From Bremia lactucae (taxonomy: Eukaryota; Oomycota; Peronosporomycetes; Peronosporales; Peronosporaceae): 64,000 nucleotides of DNA. The stretch is from contig NC_090614.1 of the NCBI RefSeq assembly GCF_004359215.1, forward strand, positions 3,503,037 through 3,567,036, written 5' to 3'. Made by a program: the position numbers and the translations under genes. The notes under the pieces are model-generated. The model was not told the origin of the DNA and made no database searches. It saw only the letters and a program-made list of their open reading frames with translations. Below, in pieces: positions 36,425-48,100 of the stretch. Every line of letters begins with the position of its first letter. Positions within the stretch are counted from its first letter, which is position 1.

Positions 36425-38159
36425 CTATTCTCTCTTATTAAGCTTTTGTAGAAAACGCAGTGTTGTCTTCGCCATGATAGAAGTTAACTGGGAGACAATT
36501 CCTTCAAGAATCTCCACATGACCAGTACATTGTTGTGGAAATTTTGAAATTAGCGTGAATATAACTGTTGCAAATTTGAGCGAGCCTTTAATGTCCCCAA
36601 GATCCGGGCGCTCCAGAACGGTTTCAACCGCTTCAATAAACAGTTCTATTGTCGATGATGATAACGCTGGTTTCATGCTGAATATGTTTTGGAATACCAA
36701 TAATGCCGAATCATTGGAAAGCAAAAGCGAGCTCGAAGAATTGGCACTACCGCTGGCTGTAGTTGCTTTTAAAGATCTTCGAAGATATTCGTCCAGCTGG
36801 TGAATTGGTATTGAGTATGGAATCTGTAAAATTCGAATAATTGCTTCCGCTTGCGGAGGCCCAATGTCATACTTGGAATTATTAAAATTTCCACCCACCA
36901 AAAGGGGAAGTAAAAGTGAGTCAACAAGAGCTTCACTATAATTAGGACTATAGCGAAGCGCGGTCTGGAGAAGTACACGAGAGATGACTGATTTGGCCGA
37001 GCAGATCTTCGGTAAGATGCTAGTTTCGAGAAAGATTGCTGCGTACCGCGAACTCCAATTAGAATCAACTAATGCACTGCCAACAAGACGATAGCAATTG
37101 CTTGCGTTAGTATACATTATTATCATTTTTAGAAGATATCTACCTTGTGATCTGAAATAGAGCTTCGTCCATGGTCAAGTCCATACGAAGTTTCTTGCAC
37201 AAAAGCTGAAAAGTCACCTCGTTAGCTACATTGGCAGTCTGAACGTCATTAACGACTTCAGCTATCAAATCGAAAGCACGTGAAGCTACATCATCAATCA
37301 CAATTGCTGTTTCATTTTTCAGCTGAGCGAGCTGCTTAGCCAGTCCGGACGCGCGATCTTCCACCTATCGCAAAAGACGACGTGTGAAAGCAAGCAATAC
37401 ATATCCGATTGTAGAAATATGTTTCAGACCTCTTTTGATAGCAAAGGTTGTTGGTGTATCATCATTCCTGTTTGTGTCGAAATTGGCAATTTATCCCTCG
37501 AATTCTGTTGCATTGGTTTCAATGTGGCCGAAGTATCTAGAGTTTCGGCTTTAAAGCGCTTTTTTACTCGAAAATATGCCGTTATTGGAGTCATAGAGCA
37601 AATTTCTGACGATAATGCCTTTGGCATATTTTCTGCCTCAAATTCATGTAAGGAGAAGTCGACTTGATTCAATGTCAGCCGCCGCATCCGACGTCGGAAC
37701 GCAGAATTTTTGGGCAAATTTTTTTTTTTTTTTCTACTTTCCTCAACTCCAAGCACCATTTCTGCTAACGTCAAACATACAGCATCAGTTTCGTATCGTC
37801 GTGGCATTGCTGTCACTTGAAGGAAGGCTTTTGCCAGGCTCATAGCCGCTTCAGTGCTTGGAGATGCCCCGCTCGCCAACGCACTCCATATATCGCGCTG
37901 CACTCGCAAACTATGCTGCTCAAGGCAGATGCCAAGTTTGGAGTATTCTCTATCATCGTCTGTAATTTCGCCGTCTTCCACTTCAACGAAGATACTTAGC
38001 TCGTGTAAAATGTCGGGGGCAACTTGGCGATTATCTGCGAATAGTAGCATGGCGCTTATAGCACTGGTAATGAAAAGAAGATGGTCATTACGAACCTTGC
38101 AGATATTCGCGCACCCCGAAGGCGCCTTTAGACTGAGCCGCAAAGGCTAAACGCTGCAT
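36425..38159 (-). CDS. FANCE: FANCE-like Fanconi anaemia core-complex protein
   Basis: Four exons, on the minus strand: 38159-38096, 38034-37430, 37364-37144 and 37076-36425. Introns are 61, 65 and 67 nt, the last with a perfect TACTAAC branch site, and all junctions are phase-consistent. The product is 513 residues (human FANCE 536). The C-terminal helical region aligns by eye with human FANCE: SVISRVLLQTALRYSPNYSE, LVDSLLLPLL, then IGPPQAEAIIRIL, and a KTTLRFLQKL end. FANCE bridges FANCC and FANCD2 in interstrand crosslink repair. The middle is basic (ESRKKKKN, FRRRMRR) and carries a PIP-box-like MTPITAYF at residues 169-176. The first exon is the weakest part. It converges on the RME-8-like gene 138 bp away and diverges from GDI. 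Confidence 0.7.
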
Positions 38160-38943
38160 GCTGGACAAAAATTAGGGCAATCGATGAAACTTGCAATTTC
38201 ATACGCTCAATTTGTATGGACTAAAAATCAGATTCATTTCGTTAAATTTGTTGCTGATAAGCTTTTAACCTAGTCGGCCTTTCAGGCACGATCGGCCAAA
38301 GCTTTAAATTTATGTGACGAGCGCGGACATGTGCGCACTCGCAAGTATATGCATTTGACAAACTTATTAATCTTTGGCATCTGATACGTTAGAAAAACAC
38401 CTAGCAACTAGTCAATATTAAGCTCGCCGTCTTAAATGCCAACCGAGACCTAAAAGTCCGATGACTTTCGTGTAAAATTAGAACGTTGGACGTCGGAAAT
38501 GTTTAACTGTGCGCAATTTGCAGCTCTTGCATATCGGTGACGATTTTTACAAATCACAGCTAGTTTTAATCGACAATTATTTACCGAAAATTGTTTAAAC
38601 GAAATTCGTTTGAAAGAAGCGCAGTCACATCGATTCAAGTCTCATGAACAATTTAAAATAGGCGGCGTTTTCAGCCATAAGATCGTGTGCGCAATAATCG
38701 TCCGAGTTTTTTTTTTTTACTTGGAAATTGCGCATGCACACGACGACGCGATGCGAAATGATGATCGTCAGGTTGGTTCTAGCTGCAGTCGAACCAAATT
38801 TTGTGCTTAAATATTCGGAAAACAAGTGAATTAGCGTGCTTAACAATTACAAATGAAGACTAAATTATTTCAAACATTACATCATCTTTTCTTCCAAAAA
38901 TCAGATTTTTACTCCTAAAAAAATAGCATTTATCCCACAAAAG
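38160..38943. promoter_or_regulatory. Divergent intergenic region, FANCE-like and GDI
   Basis: These 784 bp must carry both promoters. They are AT-rich with a T-run at about 38708-38718. No initiator match was identified with confidence. Confidence 0.4.
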
Positions 38944-40332
38944 ATGGCGGAGAAGAGCAAGAAGGATTTGGCATGGCTACCGCTAGGAGCAGTGGCACTA
39001 GCTGACGGCGAGTACGATGTAATAGTGCTCGGAACTGGTCTTAAGGAGTGCATCTTGAGCGGATTGCTTGCGGTAAACGGTAAGAAAGTGCTGGTGGTAG
39101 ATCGCAACCCGTATTATGGTGGCGAGTGTGCTTCTCCTAACCTTACAAACCTTTACAAGAAGTTTAAGCCTGAACAGGATCCACGTACTGACTTGGGCGC
39201 AGATCGGGATTACAACGTGGACCTGGTGCCCAAGTTTATCATGGCCTGCGGCAAACTTGTCAAAATGCTTCTGCACACTAAAGTGACCCGCTACCTCGAG
39301 TTTAAGAATGTAGATGGTAGCTACGTCGTGAAAGGCGGACGTACACACAAGGTTCCTGCTACGGGTGAAGAAGCGCTGCGGTCATCGCTCATGGGTATGT
39401 TTGAGAAGCGCAAGTTTCGCAAGCTCATCATGTATATTTATAACTATGAGGAGGGCGATCCCAAAACTTATGAGGGTATAGACCTTTTTAAGCAGCCCAT
39501 GAGTGATCTTTTTGAGAAATTCGGCGTGGATGCCAACACTCAGAGCTTTATGGGCCACGCGATGGCGCTCATGCGTGACGAATCGTACCACCAACGTCCC
39601 GCCATTGAGACTGTCCGTGCTATAAAACTGTATGCTTACTCGTTGGAGCGCTATGGCAAATCTCCATACATTTACCCGCTGTACGGCCTGGGCGGTTTGC
39701 CCGAGAGTTTTTCGCGTCTCTGTGCAATCAACGGTGGCACATTCATGCTTAATCGTGCAGTCGATGAGATCTTGACTGATAAGGACGGGAGGGCATGGGG
39801 TATTAAGTGCGACAACGAAGTGGCTAAGGCTAAGCTGGTGATTGGTGACCCGTCGTACTTTCCAAAGGAAAAGATGCGCAAGATTGGCGTCGCTGTTCGC
39901 TCTATCTTTGTTCTAAATCACCCGATTCCTAGCACGAACGATGCTGAGTCGCTGCAGATCATCATTCCCGCAGCCCAAGCCAATCGCAAGAATGACATCT
40001 ACGTCGCCGTGGTGTCGTCTGCCCACTGCGTTGCGCCGCAGGGCATCTACATTGCCATTGTAAGCACGCTCGTTGAGACATCGATGCCTCTGCAGGAGTT
40101 GGAGTCTGGTGTGAAGCTGTTAGGTCCGTTTCTGGAGCGCTTTGACGCCATAACGGACATGTTTGAACCTGTAGGGAACGGCAAGAAGGACAATTGCTTC
40201 ATTAGTTCTTCGTACGACCCGACGAGCCACTTCGAGACTACGTCGGAGGACGTGCTGGATTTGTATAAGCGCATTACAGGCGAAGAGCTCGACATGAACA
40301 TCAATGCCGACTCAACTGACGTGGACCAGTAA
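38944..40332 (+). CDS. GDI1: Rab GDP dissociation inhibitor
   Basis: The gene is a single exon of 462 residues. It extracts GDP-bound prenylated Rab GTPases from membranes and recycles them. Motifs are YDVIVLGTGLKECILSGLLA (dinucleotide-fold start), NPYYGGECASP, the Rab-binding platform KFIMACGKLVKMLLHT and RYLEFK, and the mobile-effector-loop region SFMGHAMAL and YPLYGLGGLPESFSRLCAI. It starts with about 22 extra residues (MAEKSKKDLAWLPLG...) before the usual start; no other ATG lies between, and AAAGATGGCG is a good context. The C-terminus is acidic, without a prenylation signal, as expected for GDI and unlike Rab escort protein. Confidence 0.95.
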   Translation: MAEKSKKDLAWLPLGAVALADGEYDVIVLGTGLKECILSGLLAVNGKKVLVVDRNPYYGGECASPNLTNLYKKFKPEQDPRTDLGADRDYNVDLVPKFIMACGKLVKMLLHTKVTRYLEFKNVDGSYVVKGGRTHKVPATGEEALRSSLMGMFEKRKFRKLIMYIYNYEEGDPKTYEGIDLFKQPMSDLFEKFGVDANTQSFMGHAMALMRDESYHQRPAIETVRAIKLYAYSLERYGKSPYIYPLYGLGGLPESFSRLCAINGGTFMLNRAVDEILTDKDGRAWGIKCDNEVAKAKLVIGDPSYFPKEKMRKIGVAVRSIFVLNHPIPSTNDAESLQIIIPAAQANRKNDIYVAVVSSAHCVAPQGIYIAIVSTLVETSMPLQELESGVKLLGPFLERFDAITDMFEPVGNGKKDNCFISSSYDPTSHFETTSEDVLDLYKRITGEELDMNINADSTDVDQ

Positions 40333-40527
40333 AAAAGGATCGAGACACCACGCTAAGCATAATGAGTGATTGCATAGGGACTGAATGAAGTATTGCAGTG
40401 CAGACTTTAAAAAACAACAATTAACCGACCAGCAAATCAATAAAAATTGCTTTTATTTTGTGGTAATACAATTGCGTGATATAATGCATTTATTTTTTGG
40501 CCGCCGCCATGGCCTCAGACATTAATA

Positions 40528-40702
40528 CTACGGCCACAGACCAAACTGAACGGCCACAGACATGACCACAATTTTGCCATCTCCACTACTTAATACTGTG
40601 CTTGGTTAGATCAATCGCGTAGTTGTTTTGTCTGTGGCCGTAGCAGTTTTGTCTGTGGCTGTAGTAGTTTTGTCTGTGCCCGTAGTAGTTTTGTCTGTGC
40701 CA
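40528..40702. repeat. Imperfect foldback with a 20-21 bp repeated motif
   Basis: The motif GTCTGTGGCCGTAG recurs in variants at about 40630, 40650, 40671 and 40691, each following AGTTTT. Its reverse complement (CGGCCACAGAC) occurs twice to the left, at 40531 and 40551. The arms are separated by about 50 bp. Confidence 0.8.
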
Positions 40703-40797
40703 CATTTTTTATACATTGTAAAGCGTTCAACCATTTAAGGGATACTTTCAACGGAATTTACGTGCCAGAAAGCATACTAGGCTACTACGCAGACATT

Positions 40798-43700
40798 ATG
40801 ATACCCAATGTAAATGTCATTGACTGGCAGCACCGCTCTTTGAGCTCAAGCCAACATTCTAGCCCAGTTATGGCTAGCGCTTCAGGCTTGGGATCAGTGA
40901 CGCGGCTCGACGAACGATATGTGAAACCGTTAGATGATTTAGCTCTGGATAATCAGACGGAGAGTAGTGGCCATAGCATCGAAATAAGCGCTGTGCCTAA
41001 AGAGCCTAGGCCTTTCGCCATGAGTTTTTTGCGGCCGCATCAAGAGCGGTTACATCGTTCGATGTTCGAGAGCTTTAATCGAATGAGCGATACACCCGTA
41101 AAAGAGAACATTAATTCACTCGTGCCAGCGTCCGTTCAATTTCTGATGAGTCGATCTCTCGAGGAGGAGAAAGATCTTAGTGCGAAATCGGATAAAGAGA
41201 AGGCGTACTTGTACAAGAAGGTGGTAGTTAATGGTGTAAAATAATTAAAAGTAACTGACGAGCTACATTACTTTAGAGATACACGGATACGTACGAGCAT
41301 GCAGTCGCACTTTTAAAGCATGCAGCAATGCTGGAGCGAGAACTGAACGAGTACCGAGATACCGAGATGATCAATAGCTTTGATGATACGCAGGTGCGTA
41401 ATGTGATCACTCGCAATATAATTTTAATTATAAGTTGTAGTTGCAGAATTTGAGTGAGTTTGAAGATTATAAGCAGGAGGACAGGATTCAGGCGCTGTGT
41501 CGTGAAATTACAGGACTAGTGTTGCAAGTAAATGAGCGCGATGCAGTCATAAAAAGTCTGCTCGAAGATCGAAGTCGATCCGCAAGGGAGTTAAACGAGC
41601 TCAACTTATCGCGAGGCTTGAATTCTGGCAAAACCAACGAAGGAATAAAAGACACATCTTGTGCGTTGGAGCTAGATTTGAAGGTTGCACGACGTGAACA
41701 GCAAGAAGCCCTTGAGCGTGAATCAAAAGGAATTGCACACCTTAGACATGTTCAAGAACTTTACGAGAAGTGTGAGGCTGCGCGTTCAACACTGTCTGAC
41801 GGACTCGATAGGGCAGAGGATCAAATATCTGCGCTGCACGCTCAATGGATGAAAGAAAAGAAAGAGTTATTGTCTTTACTGAAGAAAAATGATCAGAAAA
41901 TGGCGAAAGCGCTATCTGAATGCGAGCGATTGCAAATAGAGAACGATGACCTAGCAAATTCTCTTCAAAAGATTTTGATGAATGAAAAGAAAAAAAAATT
42001 AGCAATAGAAAGCCAACGGCAGGCTCTCAGCAACTTGAACGCTGAACATACGCATTTAGAAGCAAATTTGGATGCGTTGCGACCACAATCAAGCGTGCTG
42101 GATAACACAAAGGCAAGGATATTAACTCTCGAAAGAGAGTTGGCTGGAGCAACAGAGATGATACGGCGCTATTTGCTGCAGGTGGATGATCTTAAAAAGA
42201 AGCTTGAGAGAAAAAAAGAAAAATATCAAACGGCAAAAGGTCGATTTCAAAAAAGCACTGCCCATTTGGAAAAACGAGTTTTTAACGCCGAAGCTGTTCG
42301 ACGCAGCCTACATAATAAGGTGCGTGTATCACAAAATAAATTTATTGGAGATGCCGCAAACAGTCACTTATGCAGACTTCAGGTGATGGAATTAAAAGGC
42401 AATATCCGCGTTTTCTGCCGCGTGCGACCTATTCTAGAGCATGAACTTACAAGCTCTAGGGGGGAGAAGGTATATTGCTGCTTTGTATTCTTTCACATTT
42501 TGTGAAGCTTACTTAAGTATGCAGGTCTTTTCGTTTCCCGATTACCGCAGTGAACGGCGGCAGATTGAACTCAGCGCCAATCCAACGTCCCACGTAGGAT
42601 ATGGTCAGCATAGCTCGAGTAATGTGATCAAAAAGTACAGTTTCGACTTTGATCTGGTGTTCAATAGCAGCTGCTCGCAAGATGATGTCTTTCTAGAAGT
42701 GTCTGCGCTGATCCAGTCTGGATTAGATGGATACAACGTTTGCATATTTGCCTACGGACAAACTGGGTAAGCATCGTCTAATAAACTAATCGGAAGCGCT
42801 GAGTGTCGTATTGACATCTAATAATTTCTTGTAGATCGGGTAAAACATATACGATGCAAGGGAGTAATAATGTTGCCAACTGCAAGCTGCGAGACTTATG
42901 GCCAGACTTGGGTATCGTTGGACGAGCGTTTGCTCAAATTTTTAAAGGTATAGAAGAATTACGTACAGGCGGATGGGATTTTACTGCCAGCCTTGAGCTA
43001 ATTGAGATTTATAACGAGACATTCCGTGACTTACTTGCGCCAATTGAGGTAAAAAAGTTGCCGGCATGGCCAAACAACTTTGACTTACAATCTTTATCTT
43101 GTAAATTTTAAGTCACACGAAAAAATTGAACTTCGTCAAGATAGCGAAGGAAAGACTGTCGTAGTGAATTCATTTAGCCAAAAGATCGGGAGCGACCAAG
43201 AAGCATGGGACTTGCTTCGAGGAGCAATATCAAAAAGGTCTACCAATTCGACGCAATTAAACGACAAATCTTCGCGCAGCCACTGCGTCATCACCCTGAG
43301 GTAAGAGTCACTCAAATAGCCTTTGATAAGTGGTGCTTATGTATCATTTTGTTCTATACAATCCAGACTGAAAGGAAAGAACTCGCTTACTAACGAGATG
43401 CGAACCGGGGTTATCAATCTTGTCGACTTGGCGGTACGTGGTACTGTTAATTTCGTGTTAAGTATTAATTTCGTTTTTGCTAAACACTTGAATTGTAGGG
43501 GTCTGAACATGTGTCGAAGTCGGGTAGTGACAGCAGCAAGAAACTTTTGAAAGAAGCGACGTCAATAAATAAGAGTCTTTCGGCGTTGGGAAATGTGATG
43601 TGTTCCCTTGCGAAAAAGGTTTGTGCTGCCACGATTGTCCTTGAATCGCACTATAAAGTCTAATTGGTATTTATTTAATCGTAAAGTCGACGCATGTCCC

Positions 43701-43887
43701 TTTCCGCGACACAAAGTTGACCCATTTTTTGAGCTCCTCTCTTAGTGGAGATAGCAAAACTCTTATGATCTGCAATCTCTCACCACTAGGCGAGCACCGC
43801 TGCGAAACACTCAATTCTCTTCGGTTTGCCAAGATGGTTAACTCTTGCGAAATAGCGTTTCCGTCGAGGGTATCCAGAAGATTGTAA
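40798..43887 (+). CDS. Kinesin-14 (C-terminal motor kinesin)
   Basis: Nine exons: 40798-41220, 41277-41393, 41447-42469, 42525-42766, 42835-43048, 43113-43300, 43367-43433, 43499-43618 and 43687-43887. Eight introns of 53-68 nt are all in phase, giving 864 residues. The order is a Ser-rich tail, a long coiled coil (about 180-490), the kinesin-14 neck [14 protein letters not shown], then the motor. Motor motifs cross splice sites: GQTG|SGKTYTM (P-loop), [13 protein letters not shown] (switch I) and VDLA|GSEH (switch II). Kinesin-14s move to microtubule minus ends and organise spindles. The frame is open upstream to 40741, but its first ATG is at 40798, so a 5' exon may be missing (an acceptor-like CGCAG sits just before). 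The stop lies close to a gypsy LTR. Confidence 0.88.
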
Positions 43888-43904
43888 GTATTTGTTGCGT
43901 TAAA

Positions 43905-44345
43905 AGCGGCCTCACCCATCAAACTTAGTACCTTATTACAAGTATCGTCACGGAAGCGGTAATTTAGCTTCATGTGCGCGGGAAGAAATTTTTCGACTGT
44001 TTTGTATTTAATCAAATCAAATTTGAAACCTTTTATCTAATCAGTGGATGTCACCTCTGTCGATGTGCACCGCGTAATATTCTGAATACTTCGGATTACG
44101 GATGACCGTAGCCACGATCCCTTCCAATGTGATACACCTATGTGCATCACCATCCCGTTAAGTACCCAAAGTATACTTAATAATTTGTGTAACATAGCGC
44201 CTTTAGCCCGTTACAGCACCCCCTCTCCAAAAGCGAGCTTTTCATTTTGTAAAATCGTCAACGGGAGGAACGAAGTACAGCGAGCGGCTTTACGCGCCGC
44301 TTTCAGTCCTCTCACTTAATCTTAGCGACCACTGTGTGACGTCCT
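43905..44345 (+). mobile_element. Gypsy LTR copy (type A)
   Basis: Sequence from about 43930 to 44335 resembles 52870-53265 in the same orientation: shared blocks include CGTCACG-AAGCGGTAAT, the paired GGATGAC box, and GAGGAACGA..GACAGCGAGC near the end. It is only moderately conserved. Exact ends were not resolved. Confidence 0.55.
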
Positions 44346-44410
44346 TTGTCATAACACGGCACCTGACATGCCAGCAACAAGTTGCTACCATTACACTATT
44401 TAACATGAAA

Positions 44411-44500
44411 GTACGCATATATTGCGAAGTCTTTTCGCAAGACTTTCCAAGCTTCAGTAGTTCGAAAGGTCTGCAAAAAGACTTCGCAATATATCGGTAC
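44411..44500. repeat. 90-bp foldback (inverted repeat)
   Basis: The left arm begins GTACGCATATATTGCGAAGT and the right arm ends ACTTCGCAATATATCGGTAC. The arms are about 37 nt with a few mismatches around a 15-nt spacer. Confidence 0.9.
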
Positions 44501-44684
44501 TTAACGTTAAATTGAAAGATGCTTTCTCAACAAAGAAATTATGAACGAAAGCCGACAGAAACTGAAACATAAGGAAATTGTGGCTCATGGAGGGTACAAA
44601 AGCGAGCACTAAGATTCGCCTATTTGAAGTAGAAGTAAAGCAAAATGAATTCATCCTTAGCTTGACCTCCAAAGACTAACTAAC

Positions 44685-45195
44685 ATGCATGGCCGGTGTC
44701 CGTTAAATAATTATTCTTTCCTATAAGAGGACTTATAAATAGCATTTCCTATAAGAGAAAATAAATAAAGAAGTTCAAAATTATTATCTTGCATATTTTT
44801 ACTTAATAGTTATAATATTACCAAATTTAATCATATTGACGCAATAAGACATCACTTCTACTGATTGGTTGATTTGAGTTTGAATCAACCCCGCCAATCG
44901 TCACAAGGCACGATTGTGCGGTGCAGAAGTAGGCGCCATACATTGTTAGTTATTAGTATAATAAATCAGTAGTGCACCGAAGATCGTTACGTAGGAACTT
45001 AATATATTAATACAGTTTTACTTTTCTCGATTCTAAAGCCTTAGAATTTACTTTTAGTAGCTAAGACTTATTAGCTACTTAAAACCTTCCTCTGCACGTT
45101 GTGTACGTCAAGTAGTCAAGGCGCCCCACCTTCACTGTAATCAGTGTAGGTTGACTAGTTCTGTGGTCAATACTAGCAAAGGGTGCCCCATTACA
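44685..45195 (+). mobile_element. 5' LTR of gypsy element (type B)
   Basis: About 510 bp ending in GGTGCCCCATTACA. It matches 26293-26797 in length and internal landmarks (GACGCAATAAG, TGATTGGTTGATTT, CACTGTAATCAGTG). The start is degenerate. Two bases after the end comes TGGTAGCAC, a candidate primer-binding site for initiator tRNA-Met. Gag follows. Confidence 0.7.
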
Positions 45196-48100
45196 CCTGG
45201 TAGCACTTAGTAGTCCGTTTAAAGGCCTACGCACGTTCCATCCAACATGGATGTGATGGATGGAGAAGGATGGAGCTTTCCAGCCCCTCAAGAAGGCTAT
45301 CACGCAACTTCACTCATTTGAGTGACTTTGAATGGAGAGCGATCGAACGCATGAGTTCGGTCGTACGCGGACCAGCCGTTGGCGCCATGCTGTTCACTCT
45401 GAACACAGATGAACAACATGCCGCCATAACCGAGTTCATACAACATGAACTCGACGAAGCCCAGGAAAAAGTAGCCTTACTTCACCAGCAAGGCTCTCAA
45501 CACGCGGAGGTGTTGAGGGAACAGTGTGCTTAACAATTGGATCTGTTGAGACAGCAGCATGTAAATGCTGCTTATGGGCCGACGCTTCCGCGTCGACCCG
45601 AAAGATTAAATATAGAAATCTTTGAGTTTAAAAGCAATAGAAGGCAACTCCTTTTTAATATGGTTCGTCCAATTAGACGACGCCATTGAAGCTGGCCACA
45701 TCAAAGATGATGCATCAAAAGTAAAATTTGGCATGTCCAACTTAGCCGAACGTGCCAAATCTTGGGCCTTGGAGCGGCCCAAAATCGTGCCGGCGCGAAA
45801 GGGCATCAGCGGCGCTTAAGCTTCACGACCCATTAATTTTTGGGTCGTATGACGTCTTGAAGGCCCGGCTCAGACAAACATTTGAGCCGCCACGTGCCGA
45901 AATCAGGGCTCGATCCGAGCTCCTGGATTTGAACCAGGGCAAGCGTGATCTGCACGCTTATGCCCAACATGCACGATATCTGGTCAGTGGTATCGTTACT
46001 CATCCAATCATGAACAAACCGAGGTGACTGTGTTTATTAAAGGTCTTGCAGACGGCCCTGTTAAGACCTGCCTGTTCCGGCTAGAATTAGAGTTGCTCGA
46101 CCAAGCGATTTCTATAGTGATACAGAAGGACTTCAGTCTTAAACATGCCTTTGTCCACTGTAGTGCTTATTGTCCACCGAGACGACAAGAAAACGGTTGT
46201 CCAGAAGCCATGGTATTTAGAGAGAGAAACCTCGCTCTTCAAGTCACAAAAGATTACAAAAATGCAATCGTTGTCAAAAGACGGCTATTACGCCTATAAG
46301 TGTAGTGCCCCACGGCTAGTACCTAAAAACACTGAGCGACAAGACCGACCTATCGTAAGGAACAGCGGAGGACGCGGATACGACGCTGTTACGAAATCGC
46401 AATGGCGAGGCGAATCGTGAAAAAACGGTAGGGGCCAGTAAATACGGAGCGCCCTGCTATCACGCTACGTCAAAAGAATTTGCAGGCCTTTTGACGAAAG
46501 TTGCTCCTCACAAACAAACATTGTGTGTAACTGGCCGAGGGGATGAGGTTAACATCATCACCTTAGCATTAAAGTGGCAAATGAATTCCAAATAAAGTCC
46601 CTAGTCGATTGAGGGGCGTCAAAAATTTTTATTCGACGCCAATCGCTAGAAGATCGCAAACTCAAATTTGTTGAGCGCGATATCCCTCTAACACCTAGCA
46701 ACAGGCGCATCTGTAACGGTTAAAAAACGTGAAGTTGGTATCCAATACACGTTAAAAAGCTAACAGCACGATGATGATATCATCGTATTAGATTTGGATG
46801 ACAAATTTGATGTCATCCTTGGATTACCATGGCTCAGAAGTTACGAGCCATGCATAAATTGGCAGCATCAAGCCGTGACGATGCCTGTCTCTTGTTCATC
46901 AGATGGCCAATTGATGAACGTCTTGGAGCGTCCACAAGCGTGTGGATGTTCTACGAGTGAGTGCGATAGCCTCACTTGTGGGTCGGTCGTTAGCATGACT
47001 GCACAAGACCTTTGTGTGAATACTCAACACTTTGTGGAGTTAAATCCCGACGGCTGTGCAAAAAAACAGGCAGCGTCAAAGGTCCACCATTGTGACATGA
47101 TCATAGTTACCGACGGCTGTGCCCCAAGCACAGGTAGCATCGAAGTTCGACCTCTCGAATAAGTTGAGTGGTACGAAACAAGGATGCTTGCTTGAATAGC
47201 AACATCCAAGAAAATATTAAACGACCGTCTATAAGAGACATTGCGAGTCCTAGATCGACTGGAGAGTCGACCGTAGAGGATCTTGTTGTGGCTGCAGAAC
47301 CACAGCTAGAGGCAGTTGGGAAGGATACTCCGACCTGATAACAGGATCGAAATACTGTGTCATGAAGCAGTAGTCATTGCCCCGCGAACAAGTATTAGCG
47401 CTTGACAAATTCTTTGCCGATCCCTTGTCAGCGGGTCATGTGAGGGAGTCAACCTCCCAGAAAGCTCTCCGACCTTCTCTGTGCGTAAAGTAACAGGAGG
47501 GTGGCGGGTTGTGCATTCGTTCAATAAATTAAACGCTGCAATGGTACCGGCTCAAACGCCGATACCACGAAAAGACGTAATCATTAATAGTATGTCAAAG
47601 AGTACTGTCTACGCATGAATAGATCTGATGGATGAATTCTATCAGATCCTTATGCGTGAACAAGATATTATGTTCACAGTAGTAAGCACTTCAAGCGGCA
47701 TGCTATGGGGGTGGCTAGTTATGCCACAGGGGCTTCGTAATGCCCCTGCAACATTCAACAGATGTGTAACCAATCTGTTGAGATCAGTGCGGAATTTTGG
47801 ACCGAATTTTTTTGAAGACGTCTTCGTTCATAGCAGAGCCATAAACGCATAGTCGGATGTTGAAGTACATCCTAGCCACGTCCGAAAGGTTCTTACACTT
47901 ATGCGTAAGCACAAGATCTGAAAAAGTGTATATTCGCTGGAAGCGAAATGCCACTTCTTGGGTGCATCGTGGGTAAACACGGTGTACGATCAGATCCAGA
48001 AAATATCAAGGCGATCACCGATTGGCCTGGGCTAGTCGATAAAAATGGACGTAGAAAGTTTCTTGGTTAAACGGCGTACCTGCACAAGTACTCACGCAAT

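Noticed and set aside
38064..38095. A 32-nt intron alternative at the start of the FANCE-like gene (acceptor at CATTACCAG).
   Set aside because: Too short for splicing; the 61-nt alternative is in phase and has normal length.
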